Of a DNA stretch of 56,881 bases, positions 37,138 to 46,598 are shown piece after piece (within the stretch, counting starts at the first letter, position 1; the number at the start of each line of letters is the position of its first letter). Position numbers and translations under genes: made by a program. The notes below the pieces were generated by a model. That model saw only the letters and a list, made by a program, of their open reading frames with translations, had not been told where the DNA came from and made no database searches. The stretch is taken from contig JALQUB010000027.1 of NCBI GenBank assembly GCA_023268635.1, forward strand, positions 1-56,881, in the 5' to 3' direction. The DNA comes from Pseudomonadales bacterium. Its GTDB lineage: Bacteria; Pseudomonadota; Gammaproteobacteria; Pseudomonadales; Pseudohongiellaceae.

Positions 37138-39228
37138 ATGATTTTTCCCAGAAATTTCCCCGCATTTCCCATAATTTTTTGCTTCGCCCTCAGTGCCTGC
37201 AGCGAACCGGCAACGAACTCTACTCCTCTCGGCGGCACTGGCGATGTCCCTAGCTTGATCAAACCCGAGCTCGGCAATTTCGGAATCGATCTTAGCCAAC
37301 AAGATCCCAACACAAAGCCCGGCGACGATTTTTTCCGCTTCGCTAACGGCAAATGGCTCGACGAGTTTGAACTACCCGCAGACCGGAGCAACTATGGGTC
37401 TTTCTCAGTGCTGGGCGATCGTTCGGACGAACGCGTAAACACGATTATAGAAGAGCTCTCTGCTGCAGAACCCGCCGCGGGCACCATCGAGCAAAAGATA
37501 AGCGACTATTATCTGAGCTACATGAATACCGAGTTGCTCGATGAGCGCGGCATCGGCCCGCTGCGTGAGAGTCTCGCTAAGCTCGCCGCAATCGATTCGC
37601 GCGAAGCGTTGGTCGAAGCACTGGGTCGCTCGCAGCTCGAGGCCACGGCAAGCCCGTTTGGCTGGTATGTCGGCGCCGATCGTCGCGATCCTGATCGTCA
37701 TCAGCTAGTCCTGAGCCTCGGCGGCATCGGCCTACCCGATCGCGACTACTACCTTCTCGACACCGAACAGTATGTCAACGTGCGCAGCGAATACGTCGCG
37801 CATATCGAACGCATGCTTGGCTTCGCAGGCATTGAAAACGCAGCCGAGAAAGCGCAGGCGGTGCTCGCACTCGAGACCGCGTTTGCCGAGAATCTCTGGC
37901 CACGCGCCGATCGCCGTAACCGCGACCTTACCTTCAATCCAATGACATACGCAGAGTTTAAAGCGGCCTATCCGGCCATGGACTGGGACGCTTACTGGGC
38001 CGCGGCAGGCATAACCGAGATCGAAGACCTTAACGTCTCTTTCCCGAGCGCAATGGCGCCGATCATTGCCTTAGTCGACAGCGTCCCATTGGACGACTGG
38101 ATAAGCTACATGAGCTATCAGCACATCTCTAACCTTGCGAGCGTGCTGTCCCAAGAGATCGACAACGAGAATTTCCATTTCTATTCGACAGTGCTCAACG
38201 GCGTCCCCGAACAGCGTCAGCGCTGGGAACGTGGTGTCGAGCGCGTCGGTTCGCTCAACAGCCTTGGCGAAGCGGTCGGTCAGATCTACGTGCAGAAGCA
38301 TTTCCCAGAGTCTGCGAAGCAGCAGATGCAAGGACTCGTTGAGAACCTGCGCACGGCGCTCGCCAACAGCATCGCGAGCCTCGACTGGATGGGTGAAGAA
38401 ACCAAAAAGGAAGCGAGACTCAAGCTCGAATCGTTCCGCCCGAAAATCGCCTATCCCGACGAGTGGCGCGACCTCTCAGCGATCGAAATTAGCCGCGACG
38501 ACCTCTTCGCGAATGCGCGCAGCGTACGCGAGTTCAACTATGCCGATGAAATCAGCCGTTTGGGTAAGCCAACGAACCGTGAAGAGTGGGGCATGACGCC
38601 ACAAACGGTTAACGCCTATTACAACTCATCGTTCAACGAGATCGTGTTCCCTGCCGGAATCCTGCAGCCGCCCTTCTTCGACCCCGCAGCCGACATGGCC
38701 GTGAACTACGGCGGCATCGGCGCAGTAATCGGCCATGAGATGGGCCACGGCTTCGACGACCAAGGCTCTAAATCAGACTCGCTCGGCGTGCAGCGTAATT
38801 GGTGGACCGATGACGACCGCGCCAACTTCGAAAAACTGACCACCGCGCTCGCCGCCCAGTACGATCAGTTCGAGCCGGTTCCTGGCTATTTTGTTGACGG
38901 AAATTTCACCCTCGGCGAGAACATCGGCGACGTCGGCGGACTTTCCCTCGCCTATCGCGCCTATAAGTTGTCTCTCGGCGGCGAAGAGGCGCCGGTCATA
39001 GACGGACTCACTGGCGATCAGCGCTTCTTCCTGAGCTGGGCGCAGGTGTGGCAGCGAAAATACCGTGAAGACGCGCTGATTCAGCGCCTCACCTCCGACC
39101 CGCATTCCCCATCGGAATTCCGCGTTAACGGCGTGGTTCGCAACTTCGACGAATGGTATGAGGCGTTCGATGTCCAGCCCGAAGATGCGCTCTATCTCGC
39201 GCCGGAAGACCGCGTGCGGATTTGGTGA
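37138..39228 (+). CDS. M13-family zinc metalloendopeptidase lipoprotein
   Basis: 696 residues from the ATG at 37138 (GGAG upstream; an in-frame TTG at 37105 is less likely). The signal peptide ends in a lipobox (FALSAC), so the enzyme is membrane-anchored. The zinc site is intact: HEMGH at 533-537 and the third ligand Glu594 in ENIGDVGG with D598. Substrate-binding NAYYN is also present (TVNAYYNSSFNEIVFPAG), typical of neprilysin/PepO-like peptidases that cut oligopeptides. It is followed 23 bp later by the D-aminoacylase-like gene, likely one operon. It fits the neighbouring receptors as the peptide-degrading step. Confidence 0.94.
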   Translation: MIFPRNFPAFPIIFCFALSACSEPATNSTPLGGTGDVPSLIKPELGNFGIDLSQQDPNTKPGDDFFRFANGKWLDEFELPADRSNYGSFSVLGDRSDERVNTIIEELSAAEPAAGTIEQKISDYYLSYMNTELLDERGIGPLRESLAKLAAIDSREALVEALGRSQLEATASPFGWYVGADRRDPDRHQLVLSLGGIGLPDRDYYLLDTEQYVNVRSEYVAHIERMLGFAGIENAAEKAQAVLALETAFAENLWPRADRRNRDLTFNPMTYAEFKAAYPAMDWDAYWAAAGITEIEDLNVSFPSAMAPIIALVDSVPLDDWISYMSYQHISNLASVLSQEIDNENFHFYSTVLNGVPEQRQRWERGVERVGSLNSLGEAVGQIYVQKHFPESAKQQMQGLVENLRTALANSIASLDWMGEETKKEARLKLESFRPKIAYPDEWRDLSAIEISRDDLFANARSVREFNYADEISRLGKPTNREEWGMTPQTVNAYYNSSFNEIVFPAGILQPPFFDPAADMAVNYGGIGAVIGHEMGHGFDDQGSKSDSLGVQRNWWTDDDRANFEKLTTALAAQYDQFEPVPGYFVDGNFTLGENIGDVGGLSLAYRAYKLSLGGEEAPVIDGLTGDQRFFLSWAQVWQRKYREDALIQRLTSDPHSPSEFRVNGVVRNFDEWYEAFDVQPEDALYLAPEDRVRIW

Positions 39229-39251
39229 TTCGAACAAGAGGGAGATTGAGA

Positions 39252-40886
39252 ATGAAAGATCAACGCGTACGATCCGCACGAAGTCTCGTCTCACTCACCC
39301 TCGTTGCACGGGGCGCCCTCAGTTTTTCGCTGCTGTTTTTTTCGTCGGCGTCGTTGGCTCAAGATTTCGATACTATTATCGCCAACGGCCCGATCGTCGA
39401 CGGCTCGGGTAACCCTTGGTACGAAGCCGATGTTGGCATTCGCGGAGACCGAATTGTCTCTATTGGTGATCTCTCGACCAAGCAGGCCGCGCAGATTATC
39501 GATGCCACCGGGCTGGTTGTGGCACCGGGTTTTATCGACCCACACACGCACGCCCTGCGCGGCATTTTCGATGTGCCGACGGCGGAGAGTTCGCTTCTAC
39601 AGGGCGTGACTACGCTTACTGAGGGCAACGACGGCAGCTCCCCTTTTCCTATTGCGGCCCACTACGCCGAAATCGAAGCCAAGCGCATTAGTCCAAACTG
39701 GGCCGTTTTTGTTGGACAAGGCACGATTCGCGAAGCGGTTGTCGGGCGCGACGACAGAGACGCGACACCGCTCGAGCTTGAGCGCATGAAGGCTATGGTT
39801 GCCGAAGCAATGCGCGACGGTGCGCTGGGGATCTCGACCGGTCTTTTCTATGTTCCAGGTAGTTTTACACCAACAGAGGAAGTCGTAGAACTGTCGAAGG
39901 TTGCTGCGCAGTATGGCGGTATCTATATTTCGCATATGCGCGAGGAAGCTAATCAGCTGCTCGACTCGGTGAGCGAAACGATCGCTATCGGGGAGCAGGC
40001 CGGTATTCCCGTTCAGATAACCCATCACAAAGTGATCGGTGTGCAAAACTGGGGCGCCTCGGTCGACAGCCTCCAACTTGTCGACGAAGCCCGCGCCCGC
40101 GGAGTCGATGTCACGCTCGATCAATACCCCTACACCGCGTCGCAAACGAGCATCAACGCCCTTATCCCGCAGTGGGCGCAGGAAGGCGGTCGCGGAAAAA
40201 TGCTTGAGCGCCTCGAGAGCCCCGAGACTCGGGGAACGGTCAAAGCGGCAATCATAGATAAGATTTTGTTCGACCGCGGCGGCGGTGACTCCAAAAATGT
40301 GTCTATCTCGCGCAGCCCAAACGATCGTTCAATCGAAGGCAAAAATCTCACCGAAATTACGCGCGACCGCGGACTCGAACCCAATGTCGAGAATGCCGCC
40401 GAGGTGACGATGGCGATTGTCGAGATCGGCAATGTCAGCGCGGTCTATCATGCGATAGGCCCACAGGATGTAGACCGCATCATGCAGCATCCGGCGGTTG
40501 CCATCGGTTCAGACGGCCCGGTGGGCGTATTCGGTGAGGGCGCGCCGCATCCGCGTCAGTATGGCACCTTCGCGCGAGTGCTAGGTCACTATGTTCGTGA
40601 ACGCGGCGTGATAAGCCTCGAGAACGCCATTCGCAAAATGACTAGCCTTACCGCTCAGCGCTTAAGCATTCGCGACCGAGGTCTCTTAGTCGAAGGCTAT
40701 TTCGCAGACATCGCAATTTTCGATCCGGACACCATAATCGACAAAGCGACTTTTGAGCAGCCGCATCAGTATGCGGTTGGCGTGAACACGGTGTTAGTCA
40801 ATGGCGAAGTCGTGGTTGCAAATGGTCAGCACACGGGGGCACGCCCCGGGAGAGTATTGCGCGGGCCGGGATATCAGAGCCCTTGA
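39252..40886 (+). CDS. Exported N-acyl-D-amino-acid deacylase family amidohydrolase
   Basis: 544 residues from the ATG at 39252 (GAGGGAG upstream). The signal peptide ends near SSASLAQ. The metal-dependent amidohydrolase features are the beta-sandwich opening (IANGPIVDGSGNPWYEADVGI), metal ligands H98-T-H100 in GFIDPHTHA, a second histidine cluster H258-H259 (QITHHKVIG) and the catalytic Asp421 (IGSDGPVG). This matches D-aminoacylases and related N-acyl-D-amino-acid or dihydropyrimidinase-like enzymes. The exact substrate is unknown. Its export and the M13 peptidase directly upstream point to processing of D-residue-containing or acylated peptides in the periplasm. Confidence 0.88.
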   Translation: MKDQRVRSARSLVSLTLVARGALSFSLLFFSSASLAQDFDTIIANGPIVDGSGNPWYEADVGIRGDRIVSIGDLSTKQAAQIIDATGLVVAPGFIDPHTHALRGIFDVPTAESSLLQGVTTLTEGNDGSSPFPIAAHYAEIEAKRISPNWAVFVGQGTIREAVVGRDDRDATPLELERMKAMVAEAMRDGALGISTGLFYVPGSFTPTEEVVELSKVAAQYGGIYISHMREEANQLLDSVSETIAIGEQAGIPVQITHHKVIGVQNWGASVDSLQLVDEARARGVDVTLDQYPYTASQTSINALIPQWAQEGGRGKMLERLESPETRGTVKAAIIDKILFDRGGGDSKNVSISRSPNDRSIEGKNLTEITRDRGLEPNVENAAEVTMAIVEIGNVSAVYHAIGPQDVDRIMQHPAVAIGSDGPVGVFGEGAPHPRQYGTFARVLGHYVRERGVISLENAIRKMTSLTAQRLSIRDRGLLVEGYFADIAIFDPDTIIDKATFEQPHQYAVGVNTVLVNGEVVVANGQHTGARPGRVLRGPGYQSP

Positions 40887-41040
40887 TGCGTATTTTCTAG
40901 CGAGATAAATCAAAATTTGGCGAAAATACCTAGCCCTCTTACACAAGCAACGCACGAAACCCCCGCAATTACGCCATAGAACGCACTTGGCACGATACTC
41001 GCATCACTCACCACAACTTGGTAAATGCGGAGTACGCCGT

Positions 41041-41325
41041 ATGAAATTTCTCTCGACCCTTGGCCTTCTTGGCCTAACCCTGATCGGACTGATTATCGCG
41101 ATACCCATTCTTTCTGTGGCCTTCTCTGTATTCGGTGCACTCGTGGTCTTTCTGATCTGGATCGCGCCATTCTGGATAATCGCAACATCGGATCAAACCA
41201 CAGGCTATGAGAAGATCGCGTGGTTAATCGCGATGGTCTGCCTATCTTGGTTTGCTTGGGTGTTTTATTTTTTCCTTGCGCCTCTAAAAAGGCGCGACGA
41301 CTACTACGGCTACACCCGCCGCTAG
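41041..41325 (+). CDS. Small integral membrane protein (94 aa)
   Basis: Start ATG at 41041 (MKFLSTLGLLG); the open frame to 40987 adds a non-membrane stretch and is unlikely. Three hydrophobic segments (about residues 5-26, 28-48 and 57-79) and a basic-aromatic tail (KRRDDYYGYTRR). No family recognised with confidence. It is a monocistronic unit, since a strong hairpin terminator follows. Confidence 0.65.
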   Translation: MKFLSTLGLLGLTLIGLIIAIPILSVAFSVFGALVVFLIWIAPFWIIATSDQTTGYEKIAWLIAMVCLSWFAWVFYFFLAPLKRRDDYYGYTRR

Positions 41326-41360
41326 GAGCGCTTTAGGTGGAGTCCTAACTTGTCCACCAA

Positions 41361-41399
41361 TGCGCCGCGGCCGCGCATGCTTTGCCGCGGCGCATTTTT
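41361..41399 (+). terminator. Intrinsic terminator
   Basis: A perfect 10-bp GC-rich stem (TGCGCCGCGG / CCGCGGCGCA) with a 14-nt loop and a T5 run, 35 bp after the small membrane protein. Confidence 0.88.
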
Positions 41400-41521
41400 C
41401 GTTATGTTAGGTTCGCTCATTTTCCTTCATTCACATTTTTGCGCTCTTGCGTGAAGCTAGCCATTAGGCGAGACTTACCCTCGATGCAATCCGTTTAGTC
41501 GCTAAATCAAGGAAAACAACA

Positions 41522-42007
41522 ATGATAAAGAAAGCGCTAGTAGTGGCCACCGCGGCCGCAGTATTCAGTACGGCAGTGGTCACCACGGCAAACGCGCAGG
41601 ACGCGCCCACTCCCGAGCAGGTAGCCGCCGGCGCCGCCGACACGCGTCAGTCAGTATTCAAACTTTTACGTTTCTATTTGGTTCCGCTGGTCGGTATGGC
41701 GCGTGGTGCCCCTTTTGATGCCGAGCTGGCAGAGAAAAACGGTCGCCGCATCGCAGCGCTTGCGCCGACGATCCCCGACGTCTTTATGCACGACACGCGC
41801 GACTTCGATGTCGAAACCGAAGCGTTAGACGTAATCTGGGAAAACAAGGCAGAATTCGAGAATAAGGCCATGGCATTGATGAACAACGCCAATGCCTTTG
41901 CGGATCTCGCCGCAACGGGCGATCGTGGACAGACTCTCGGTGCCTTTAGGGCGCTCGGCGGCTCATGCGGCGACTGTCACGACACGTTCCGCGTCGACAA
42001 CGACTAG
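41522..42007 (+). CDS. Cytochrome c'-family protein
   Basis: 161 residues. A signal peptide (AVFSTAVVTTANAQ) leads to a four-helix-bundle-type sequence whose single haem motif CGDCH (149-153) is close to the C-terminus, the arrangement of cytochrome c' and c556. The segments RQSVFKLLRFYLVPLVGMARG and NGRRIAALAPTIPDVF fit the family. It is predicted periplasmic, binding small gases or transferring electrons; the ligand and partner cannot be told. AAGGA lies upstream of the ATG. It converges on the diheme cytochrome gene. Confidence 0.88.
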   Translation: MIKKALVVATAAAVFSTAVVTTANAQDAPTPEQVAAGAADTRQSVFKLLRFYLVPLVGMARGAPFDAELAEKNGRRIAALAPTIPDVFMHDTRDFDVETEALDVIWENKAEFENKAMALMNNANAFADLAATGDRGQTLGAFRALGGSCGDCHDTFRVDND

Positions 42008-42055
42008 GTTCTGCACCGAATTTCGTCATCGAGATTCGAGATCGGCCTTTAAGCG

Positions 42056-42958
42056 CTACCGCGTGAAGAACGCGGCTAGCGCGAGACGGTCGGCATCCGT
42101 TAGGCGCGACGTGTTGTGTTCAATCACATCGCTCATGTCGCCACCCACGAAGTCTGCATCGGGTTTCATGCCGAGCAGCAGAAACAAATCGAAACTGCTT
42201 CGGTCCCAGTCTGCTAGCGCCGCACTATCGATCGCCTCGATTCTCTCTTCACCTATCTGCGCCCCCGCAAATTCCTGCGCGAGCTGCGAAATACCGAGTT
42301 TGTTGCGCGGCGTGTGGCACTCACCGCAGTGTCCGAGATTGCGCGCAAGATAGGCGCCGCGTTCGATAAGCGGCGACTCCTCCTGCCCAGCGATTAGCTC
42401 GGGGGCATCCCCGCCTGTCAGATCGGCCAACAAATTCCAACCCACAAGCGCAAAACGCGAAAGCCACCAAGGCGTTTCATGCTCAGGGACTACATTGCTT
42501 ACTGGATCGAGCGATAAGAGATACGCGCCGATGTCGAGAACATCTTGGTCATTTAAGCCTGCGTAGGCGCGATACGGGAACGCTGGGAAATAGAAGCTGC
42601 CCTCGGGCGAGCGCCCATGCTGAAGCGCGCGCAGAAAATCCTGTGCCCGCCAGTTGCCGATTCCGGTGTCGACGTCCGGCGTAATATTGGGCGCAAAGAA
42701 AGTACCGAAATCGGTCACCAGCGCGTGGCCGCCACTTAAGATCGCTGAGTTGGTTGAGCCGTCGTCGTTAACTGCGAGATGACAACTCACACAGCCGCCC
42801 GCGTTAACCAGATAGGCGCCACGGGCAATTGCGTCGTCGCTGCTAGAAATCACCGCAGTGTTATCAACAGACGGAGGCGTAAATAAAAAATAGGCAATGA
42901 CCAGAACGATCGCTCCGCAAAACGCGAGTAGTCTCATGCGTCGCGACCCTTGATTCAT
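42056..42958 (-). CDS. Membrane-anchored diheme cytochrome c
   Basis: 300 residues: an N-terminal membrane anchor (about 9-27), then two cytochrome c domains with CVSCH (C56-H60) and CGECH (C211-H215). Each is preceded by an ARGAYL/ERGAYLARN-type helix, as in cytochrome subunits of periplasmic alcohol, aldehyde and sugar dehydrogenases. A methionine that may be an axial ligand is seen in GGDMSDVI. The Shine-Dalgarno is perfect (AAGGAGG, 8 bases before the ATG). A PQQ dehydrogenase without its own haem lies 4.5 kb away and could be a donor, but that is inference. Confidence 0.9.
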   Translation of the reverse strand: MNQGSRRMRLLAFCGAIVLVIAYFLFTPPSVDNTAVISSSDDAIARGAYLVNAGGCVSCHLAVNDDGSTNSAILSGGHALVTDFGTFFAPNITPDVDTGIGNWRAQDFLRALQHGRSPEGSFYFPAFPYRAYAGLNDQDVLDIGAYLLSLDPVSNVVPEHETPWWLSRFALVGWNLLADLTGGDAPELIAGQEESPLIERGAYLARNLGHCGECHTPRNKLGISQLAQEFAGAQIGEERIEAIDSAALADWDRSSFDLFLLLGMKPDADFVGGDMSDVIEHNTSRLTDADRLALAAFFTR

Positions 42959-43027
42959 TGCACTCGCCTCCTTTCAATATCTCGTGCCTAGTGTCCGGCG
43001 TTTAGCGTTTGGATAGACACCGCGCTG

Positions 43028-44122
43028 CTAGATAAGCTGGCTCAGCATCTCTTGGTTATAGGTGACCAGCTCATCGAATTTGCCCGCGCGCACTTTAGTA
43101 ACCCAGTCGGGGTTTGCGATAAGCGCACGTCCCACGGCAATTATGTCAAACTCGTCGGCTTCCATACGCGTAATCAGATCGTCGATGCTAGCAACTTCAG
43201 CTTCGCCGCCGCGATAGGTCGCAATAAATTCCTCAGTCAAACCGACGCTGCCAACGCTGATCGTTGGCTTGCCAGTGATTTTCTTGACCCATCCCGCGAG
43301 ATTGAGATCGGAGCCTTCGAATTCGGGCTCCCAGAATCGACGCGTGCTGCAGTGGAAGATATCGACGCCGGCATCCGAAAGCGGCTTAACAAACTGCTCG
43401 AGTTCTTCGAGACTCGGCGCGAGACGCGCGGTGAAGTCCTGCTGCTTCCACTGCGAGAATCTGAGGATGATCGGATAGTCGTCGCCGATTTCGGCGCGAA
43501 TGCTCTGCACGATGTCAGTCGCAAAACGCGTGCGCTTAACAAGCGAACCGCCGTACTGATCGTCGCGCTGGTTCGTGCCTTCCCAAAAAAAGTTATCGAT
43601 GAGATAGCCGTGCGCACCGTGTAGCTCGAGCGTGTCGAAGCCTAGGTCTTTTGAATCTTTCGCCGCCTGTGTGAACGCGGCAATCAGGTCGTCGATTTCC
43701 GCGTTGCTGAGCGCTTCATAGACCTTTTTGCCCGGCCCGACTAAGCCCGATGGCGTGGCCGATGGATAGTCTGGATACGCACCCTCGCCCGGTCGACGCA
43801 TGCCGCCCTGATGCCAAAGCTGTGGCGCTATTTTACCGCCGGCTGCATGAACCGTTTCGACAATTTTATGCCAGCTATCGAGCGCTTTACCGTGGAAGCC
43901 AGGGATACGCACTTCGTTGGAGGCCGCCTTATGATTAACCGTCGTACCTTCGGTGATGATAAGCCCCACATCGTTCTCGGCGCGGCGTTTGTAATACTGC
44001 AGCACTGCGTCGTCGGGTACGCCGTCTGGCGAAAACTGCCGAGTCATTGGTGCCATGGCGACGCGATTTTTTAGCGTGAGTTTGGGGCTGGTAAACGGGG
44101 TAAAGAGAATATCGGGGTTCAT
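43028..44122 (-). CDS. Old-yellow-enzyme family NADH:flavin oxidoreductase
   Basis: 364 residues, an FMN TIM barrel that reduces activated alkenes with NAD(P)H. It opens with LFTPFTSPKLTLKNRVAMAPMT; the substrate-binding histidine pair is H168/H171 (ELHGAHGYLIDNFFW), followed by RDDQYGGSLVKRTRF. The C-terminal FMN-phosphate site includes ISVGSVG and IIAVGRALIANPDW. No Fe-S cysteine cluster or C-terminal extension is present, so it is the classical single-domain type, not 2,4-dienoyl-CoA reductase. The substrate is unknown. It follows the e(P4)-type gene on the same strand with a 91-bp gap and precedes the diheme cytochrome. Confidence 0.93.
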   Translation of the reverse strand: MNPDILFTPFTSPKLTLKNRVAMAPMTRQFSPDGVPDDAVLQYYKRRAENDVGLIITEGTTVNHKAASNEVRIPGFHGKALDSWHKIVETVHAAGGKIAPQLWHQGGMRRPGEGAYPDYPSATPSGLVGPGKKVYEALSNAEIDDLIAAFTQAAKDSKDLGFDTLELHGAHGYLIDNFFWEGTNQRDDQYGGSLVKRTRFATDIVQSIRAEIGDDYPIILRFSQWKQQDFTARLAPSLEELEQFVKPLSDAGVDIFHCSTRRFWEPEFEGSDLNLAGWVKKITGKPTISVGSVGLTEEFIATYRGGEAEVASIDDLITRMEADEFDIIAVGRALIANPDWVTKVRAGKFDELVTYNQEMLSQLI

Positions 44123-44213
44123 CGAGCGGTCTCTGCGTAAGTAGTTTGAAAAAGCGTGTCATCGCCATGCGTGAGGACGACATAATAGGTCGGCACGAAA
44201 GTGGTGTCGAGTT

Positions 44214-45056
44214 CTAGCGGCCCAGCGCGGCGCCGCGCAGTATTCGGCGGTTCGCGTCAGTTGGCGCCGGTTCTGATTCGCCGAAGATCGCGCGGATCCA
44301 GTGACCGTCTGTTGGATTAGGGAAAACGATATAGTCGGTGCCAAAGCGAGCCGCGTCTTCGTGCATTAAGGCCTCGCGCGCCGCAACATCGGTGACATAG
44401 TAGCGCCGCGCGAAGTCGTTGAGGTTATCGCCCAGCGAGGCAATCACATGGTAGTCGCTGCGAATCTGCGCCTGCACGGCCTCTTTGTTAGACGTGTCGC
44501 GCAGCACGCGAAGATGGTCGGCGCGCGCATTATCAAACCCCGCGGCCTGCAAATTACCCAGCGCGAGCTCGAAGGTCGCCTCGCCCTGATCGCGATTCGT
44601 GACAAAGAAAAGCGTCACCTCGTTTGCCTCGCAAAATGCAGCGAATTCGCGCGCGCCGGGGCTTGCGACAAACTGATTGCTCGGCACCCACGCATCCCAC
44701 GTGGCGTCATCGAAGAAGTCGCCGCCGTCGGCAATGAGCTGCCCCCAGTAGGCGCCAGATAGGAGCACGGTTTCGTCAACGTCGGTGATCACCGCAAGGG
44801 GACGCGCATCACCGAGCGTGCCTGCCTCGCGCGCAGCGAGTGCTTGCTCGACGCGCAGCCGCGCCAGTGCAAAGCCCTGATAATACAGCGCGCGAAATTC
44901 TGCCGCCGTCTGACGCCAAGCAATCGCGTAAAGTAAGGGATTAGTGAGCTCGGCAGCCTCCGCGCGAGGCTCAGGTTCGGCAGCCGTGGCCGGTGTCACC
45001 AGCGCGCCAACGATTGCCACAGCCGCGGCTCCAGTTCTCAGTAATCTGTTAAGCAT
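44214..45056 (-). CDS. Exported acid phosphatase / 5'-nucleotidase, lipoprotein e(P4) family
   Basis: 280-residue HAD-superfamily class-C acid phosphatase. The signal peptide ends near TPATAA without a lipobox cysteine, so unlike e(P4) itself it is probably soluble. The nucleophile motif is D92-V-D94-E-T96 (AVITDVDETVLLSG), followed by FFVTNRDQGE and later GDNLNDFAR for the Mg site. This family removes phosphate from nucleotides such as NMN and AMP. It is divergent from a SurE-like exported nucleotidase across a 156-bp gap, suggesting joint nucleotide or phosphate scavenging. Confidence 0.88.
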   Translation of the reverse strand: MLNRLLRTGAAAVAIVGALVTPATAAEPEPRAEAAELTNPLLYAIAWRQTAAEFRALYYQGFALARLRVEQALAAREAGTLGDARPLAVITDVDETVLLSGAYWGQLIADGGDFFDDATWDAWVPSNQFVASPGAREFAAFCEANEVTLFFVTNRDQGEATFELALGNLQAAGFDNARADHLRVLRDTSNKEAVQAQIRSDYHVIASLGDNLNDFARRYYVTDVAAREALMHEDAARFGTDYIVFPNPTDGHWIRAIFGESEPAPTDANRRILRGAALGR

Positions 45057-45212
45057 TGTTCGTCCTGCCGCTTGTCTCGCTGTTAATCCAACTGTTATCC
45101 AACTGCTAATCCAACCGCAGGCGCATCTAGCGCCCCGTGGGTGGTAATAATACGCAGAGTTGGTCTATATTGCTTACAACTACTGATTCTGCGTACAAGG
45201 AAGTCTACCGCT

Positions 45213-46049
45213 ATGCGCCAGCCCGTTACATCACTTGCCCTGCTTGCCCTTGCCTCGAGCTTGCTCACAAGCACCGCTGCCTTCGCCGATTCTTACCGCA
45301 TACTGATATCAAACGACGATGGAATCAATTCGCCGCTTATCCACGCTCTGCGCGAGGGACTGGCGACGCTCGACGATGTCGAGATTGTGGTGTCGGCGCC
45401 AGACGCGAACAAGTCAGGCAGCAGTCAGTCTACCGATGGCGGCGCGCGCAGGGTCGAACGTATTTTTGCTAACGGCGAGTTTTTTGGCTATGCGGTCGAC
45501 GGCCGTCCTGCCGACGCAGTGCGCTTCGGGCTTTTGCATCTCGGCAAAGACGAGCCGTTCGACCTCGTCGTTTCAGGGATTAACCAAGGCGCGAATGTCG
45601 GCGATGTGTCACACCTGTCCGGCACCGTGGGCGCAGCGATGGAAGCGATTTATCAGGGCGTCCCTGCGATCGCGGTGTCGCAGGACACTGCCAATGTCGA
45701 TACTGCAGTCACGGTAAACCTTACCCGGCAGCTGGTTGCAAAGTATCAGCGCGAAGGCGCGCCCGAGGGCATCGTTATCTCAATTAATGTACCGGGCGGC
45801 GAGCTCAAGGGCGTCGCGGTGCGTCCTATGGGCGAGTCCTATCTCACATTTTCGCCTTACGAGCTCACGCGCACAGACGGCGAGGTCAGCGAATACGAGG
45901 CCTCTTATATCGGCAACCGGGCGCTAGACTCCACGAGCGACACCTACGCCTACCAACAGGGCTATGCCACCATCACGCCGCTTAAATTCGACTGGACCGC
46001 GCACGACATGCTGAGCGAGGTTGAAGCGTGGGGATTGACGCTTGACTGA
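45213..46049 (+). CDS. Exported SurE-like 5'/3'-nucleotidase
   Basis: 279 residues from the ATG at 45213 (MRQPVTSLALLALASS), which begins a clear signal peptide ending near STAAFA; the frame is open to 45141. SurE hallmarks are ISNDDGINSP with the metal-binding N34/D35/D36, VVSAPDANKSGSSQS, and SGINQGANVGD. E. coli SurE is cytosolic, so this exported form is a variant. It is divergent from the e(P4)-type phosphatase. The next gene starts at a TTG inside its last codons (8-bp overlap), indicating coupling. Confidence 0.88.
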   Translation: MRQPVTSLALLALASSLLTSTAAFADSYRILISNDDGINSPLIHALREGLATLDDVEIVVSAPDANKSGSSQSTDGGARRVERIFANGEFFGYAVDGRPADAVRFGLLHLGKDEPFDLVVSGINQGANVGDVSHLSGTVGAAMEAIYQGVPAIAVSQDTANVDTAVTVNLTRQLVAKYQREGAPEGIVISINVPGGELKGVAVRPMGESYLTFSPYELTRTDGEVSEYEASYIGNRALDSTSDTYAYQQGYATITPLKFDWTAHDMLSEVEAWGLTLD

Positions 46050-46560
46050 TTCGAAAACAAACTTCGCTACGTCCGAGAAGGGCTTTCTGGAATTCGAGCA
46101 CATAGTGCAAGTAAACGAGCCCGAGAATCCCACCAGCACCGACATTAGCCGCGCGCATCTCTGGGAGGGACTCGTGCTTCGTGCGCGAAGCCCGCAGCGA
46201 TTCATCGAAGGCATCGAATGTTTCTCGCATCCTCAGAACGGCGAATGTTTTGTTCGTGAAATCAGCGCGGGCGATTCGCACTTTTACGAAGATGTAACGC
46301 TTGAGCACGAGTCGCGCGTGCTCACCAAAACGCAGCGAGATAAACCCCAAATCCATGCCGAGAGCGAGGCGACGATCGAAGAGCCCGAGGCGGGTTATCT
46401 CTTCGTTCGCTTTCGCTATCGCCGCGAGTTGCCCGATGAACATCAGGCCGTCGATATCGGTGAGCATTTAAAAGCGGCCTATGCCAGACTCGACAACGAC
46501 GCGATCAAATTGATTCGGGTGATGGCTGAGAATGATTCGTTTACCGCGTTGGTTAATTGA
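46042..46560 (+). CDS. AtaL-like / DUF1857 START-superfamily protein
   Basis: 172 residues, predicted cytosolic, no signal peptide. The family pattern of PF08982 (AtaL-like, SRPBCC fold) is visible: EFEHIVQVNEPENP, LWEGLVLRARSPQRFIEGIE, FVREISAG and VTLEHESRVLTKT. These folds bind hydrophobic small molecules; its ligand is unknown. The start is TTG at 46042, overlapping the SurE-like gene by 8 bp; no ATG is available near the conserved N-terminus. An exported esterase follows 38 bp later. Confidence 0.8.
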   Translation: MTDSKTNFATSEKGFLEFEHIVQVNEPENPTSTDISRAHLWEGLVLRARSPQRFIEGIECFSHPQNGECFVREISAGDSHFYEDVTLEHESRVLTKTQRDKPQIHAESEATIEEPEAGYLFVRFRYRRELPDEHQAVDIGEHLKAAYARLDNDAIKLIRVMAENDSFTALVN

Positions 46561-46598
46561 TGAATTAGCGAGCGCACTATTTAAAAAGGAGCAACCCC

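Noticed and set aside
43052-43624. 190-residue plus-strand open frame
   Set aside because: Fully antisense to the old-yellow-enzyme gene, whose active-site motifs are intact.
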